In this document: positions 6,134 to 6,530 of the stretch, piece after piece
Layout of the letters: every line of letters starts with the position of its first letter
Position numbering within the stretch: the first letter of the stretch is position 1
Origin: Thermoleophilaceae bacterium
GTDB taxonomy: Bacteria > Actinomycetota > Thermoleophilia > Solirubrobacterales > Thermoleophilaceae
Direction: 5' to 3'
Assembly: GCA_013695855.1 (NCBI GenBank)
Contig: JACCZR010000143.1
Location: 1 to 6,530, forward strand
DNA: 6,530 nucleotides
Position numbers and translations under genes: made by a program
Notes under the pieces: model-generated
The model's input: only the letters and a program-made list of their open reading frames with translations
Database searches by the model: none
What the model was told of the DNA's origin: nothing

Positions 6134-6319
6134 ATGGAGCGGTTCTCGGTAGAAGTGAGCACCCGCAAGGTCGCGGCCGGGCTCGAGGCGGAGCGCCCGC
6201 CGGCGGCGGGCCCGTGTGACCTCACGAACTGCAAAGGGCCCGGCAGCGTCCTGAGCAAGGCCGACCGCAATCCCGAGCTCCGGAACCCGCTGGACCTCTC
6301 TCCGCTCAGCGAGGACTAG
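6134..6319 (+). CDS. Candidate RiPP precursor peptide, 61 residues
   Basis: The small protein starts at an ATG with a strong ribosome binding site, 16 bases after the YcaO stop, in the position expected of a TOMM substrate. Residues 1-25 form a leader-like part: MERFSVEVSTRKV has alternating hydrophobic residues (Phe4, Val6, Val8) that could add a strand to a winged-helix recognition domain, followed by AAGLEAE and a PPAAG turn. Residues 26-42 contain GPCDLTNCKGPGSVLSK with two cysteines (28 and 33), Thr31, Ser38 and Ser41. The tail, residues 43-61, is acidic and proline-rich with RNPEL, RNPLDL and SPL, a weak tandem repeat. Ser56 and Ser59 are the only other candidates for modification. It is not a family I recognise; it lacks the dense Cys/Ser/Thr core of most TOMM substrates and has no double-glycine site. 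A small partner protein is the alternative. Confidence 0.7.
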   Translation: MERFSVEVSTRKVAAGLEAERPPAAGPCDLTNCKGPGSVLSKADRNPELRNPLDLSPLSED

Positions 6320-6387
6320 GGCGGACTGGCGTCGGCGGGAGCGGCCGCCGCTTCCGCCCGGGCCTTACCTGGTGGTGGGCCTCGCCC

Positions 6388-6410
6388 GGGCGGGCGGCTG
6401 AAGCCCGCCC
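6388..6410 (+). terminator. GC hairpin, possible transcription terminator
   Basis: GGGCGGGC (6388-6395) and GCCCGCCC (6403-6410) form a perfect 8-bp stem around the 7-base loop GGCTGAA, 69 bases after the precursor stop. No T run follows; the next bases are CTTGG. High-GC actinobacteria often use hairpins without a U tract, so it may end the operon transcript or protect its 3' end. Confidence 0.45.
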
Positions 6411-6430
6411 CTTGGCTCGGAAGCGAGTAT

Positions 6431-6486
6431 TTGGCCCGTTTCTGGCCCGGAAGCTCCCGGAAACCGCTTGCGGGCCAACGGGCCAA
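6431..6486. repeat. Imperfect inverted repeat of TTGGCCCG units
   Basis: The left arm TTGGCCCGTT (6431-6440) plus GGCCCG (6444-6449) is complementary to the right arm CGGGCC (6471-6476) plus AACGGGCCAA (6477-6486). The only difference is three extra bases, TCT, at 6441-6443 in the left arm. The 16 paired bases enclose 21 unpaired bases. The right arm also takes part in the hairpin at 6480-6503, so two structures compete. Confidence 0.6.
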
Positions 6487-6495
6487 CCCTATAAG
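6468..6495 (+). promoter_or_regulatory. Possible promoter for a gene beyond the window
   Basis: TTGCGG (6468-6473) and TATAAG (6490-6495) resemble -35 and -10 boxes with a 16-base spacer. The -10 box lies in the loop and stem of the hairpin at 6480-6503, in one of the few AT-containing patches in the window. It would drive transcription toward the right edge. The match could be chance. Confidence 0.3.
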
Positions 6496-6503
6496 GGTGG
6501 CCC
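6480..6503. repeat. Compact bulged hairpin
   Basis: GGGCC (6480-6484), a bulged A, and ACCCT (6486-6490) pair with AGGGT (6494-6498) and GGCCC (6499-6503) around an ATA loop, giving 10 base pairs. It may be a terminator-like element, an operator over the TATAAG box, or the end of a repeat element. Confidence 0.5.
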
Positions 6504-6530
6504 GGCCCGACGTGCGCGAGGTGCGCGTCA

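Larger units (their letters stand above)
6320..6530. other. Intergenic region after the RiPP operon
   Basis: No convincing gene is seen in the last 211 bases. The stretch holds a perfect 8-bp GC hairpin (6388-6410), an imperfect inverted repeat of GGCCC-rich arms (6431-6486), a compact bulged hairpin (6480-6503) and a possible promoter (6468-6495). The final bases GTGCGCGAGGTGCGC from 6512 might open the next gene, but the frame is cut by the window edge and cannot be judged. Confidence 0.5.

Noticed and set aside
6372..6401. Tiny GTG-started frame of nine codons after the precursor
   Set aside because: It has no ribosome binding site, overlaps the terminator-like hairpin and is too short to support.
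6509..6525. 17-base match GACGTGCGCGAGGTGCG shared with 5839-5855 in the YcaO gene
   Set aside because: The shared bases encode DVREV with the favoured codons of this genome, and the similarity stops at both ends. Chance from codon bias is the simplest explanation.
1..6530. tRNA, rRNA, CRISPR arrays, transposase genes or att sites
   Set aside because: I looked for cloverleaf ends, spaced repeats and transposase motifs on both strands and saw none.

Overview
The window is very GC-rich with strong G/C bias at third codon positions. Short or leaderless-looking gene starts, GTG starts and Actinomycetota-type families (an LtrA fragment, a DsbA-like protein with a DPACPW motif, a small class I methyltransferase) point to a high-GC actinobacterium. 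A soil Thermoleophilia/Solirubrobacterales-type lineage is my best guess; it is inferred from style and not proven.

Layout. Bases 1-700 look like decayed ground: the last codons of an unrecognised plus-strand gene (to 101), the C-terminal 40% of an LtrA-family membrane protein without its N-terminal part (127-579), and a minus-strand scrap of an alpha/beta-hydrolase C-terminus (576-658) that reads through only if one G is restored in a G run. Next come a minus-strand SAM methyltransferase (697-1257), divergent from a plus-strand DsbA/FrnE-like protein (1281-2129), and a convergent minus-strand GT-B-type glycosyltransferase (2136-3266).

The core of the window is a plus-strand RiPP operon of the thiazole/oxazole-modified microcin (TOMM) type: a SagB-like FMN dehydrogenase with an N-terminal winged-helix-like domain (3320-4282), a SagD-like YcaO protein with its own N-terminal winged-helix-like region and a C-terminal PHPFP motif (4279-6117, GTGA overlap with the previous gene), and a 61-residue candidate precursor peptide with a strong ribosome binding site (6134-6319). 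A GC hairpin (6388-6410) may end the operon, and a more elaborate inverted-repeat region with a possible promoter follows at the right edge.

How the genes may work together: the precursor's leader would be held by a recognition domain, the YcaO enzyme would use ATP to cyclise Cys/Ser/Thr side chains (two Cys in a PCDLTNC segment are the obvious targets), and the SagB-like enzyme would oxidise azolines to azoles. No ThiF/Ocin-type partner protein, protease or transporter is visible in the window. The lack of the partner, together with a winged-helix-like domain on each of the two enzymes and a precursor poor in Cys/Ser/Thr, is the most interesting aspect. Whether the divergent glycosyltransferase and the methyltransferase belong to the pathway is open.
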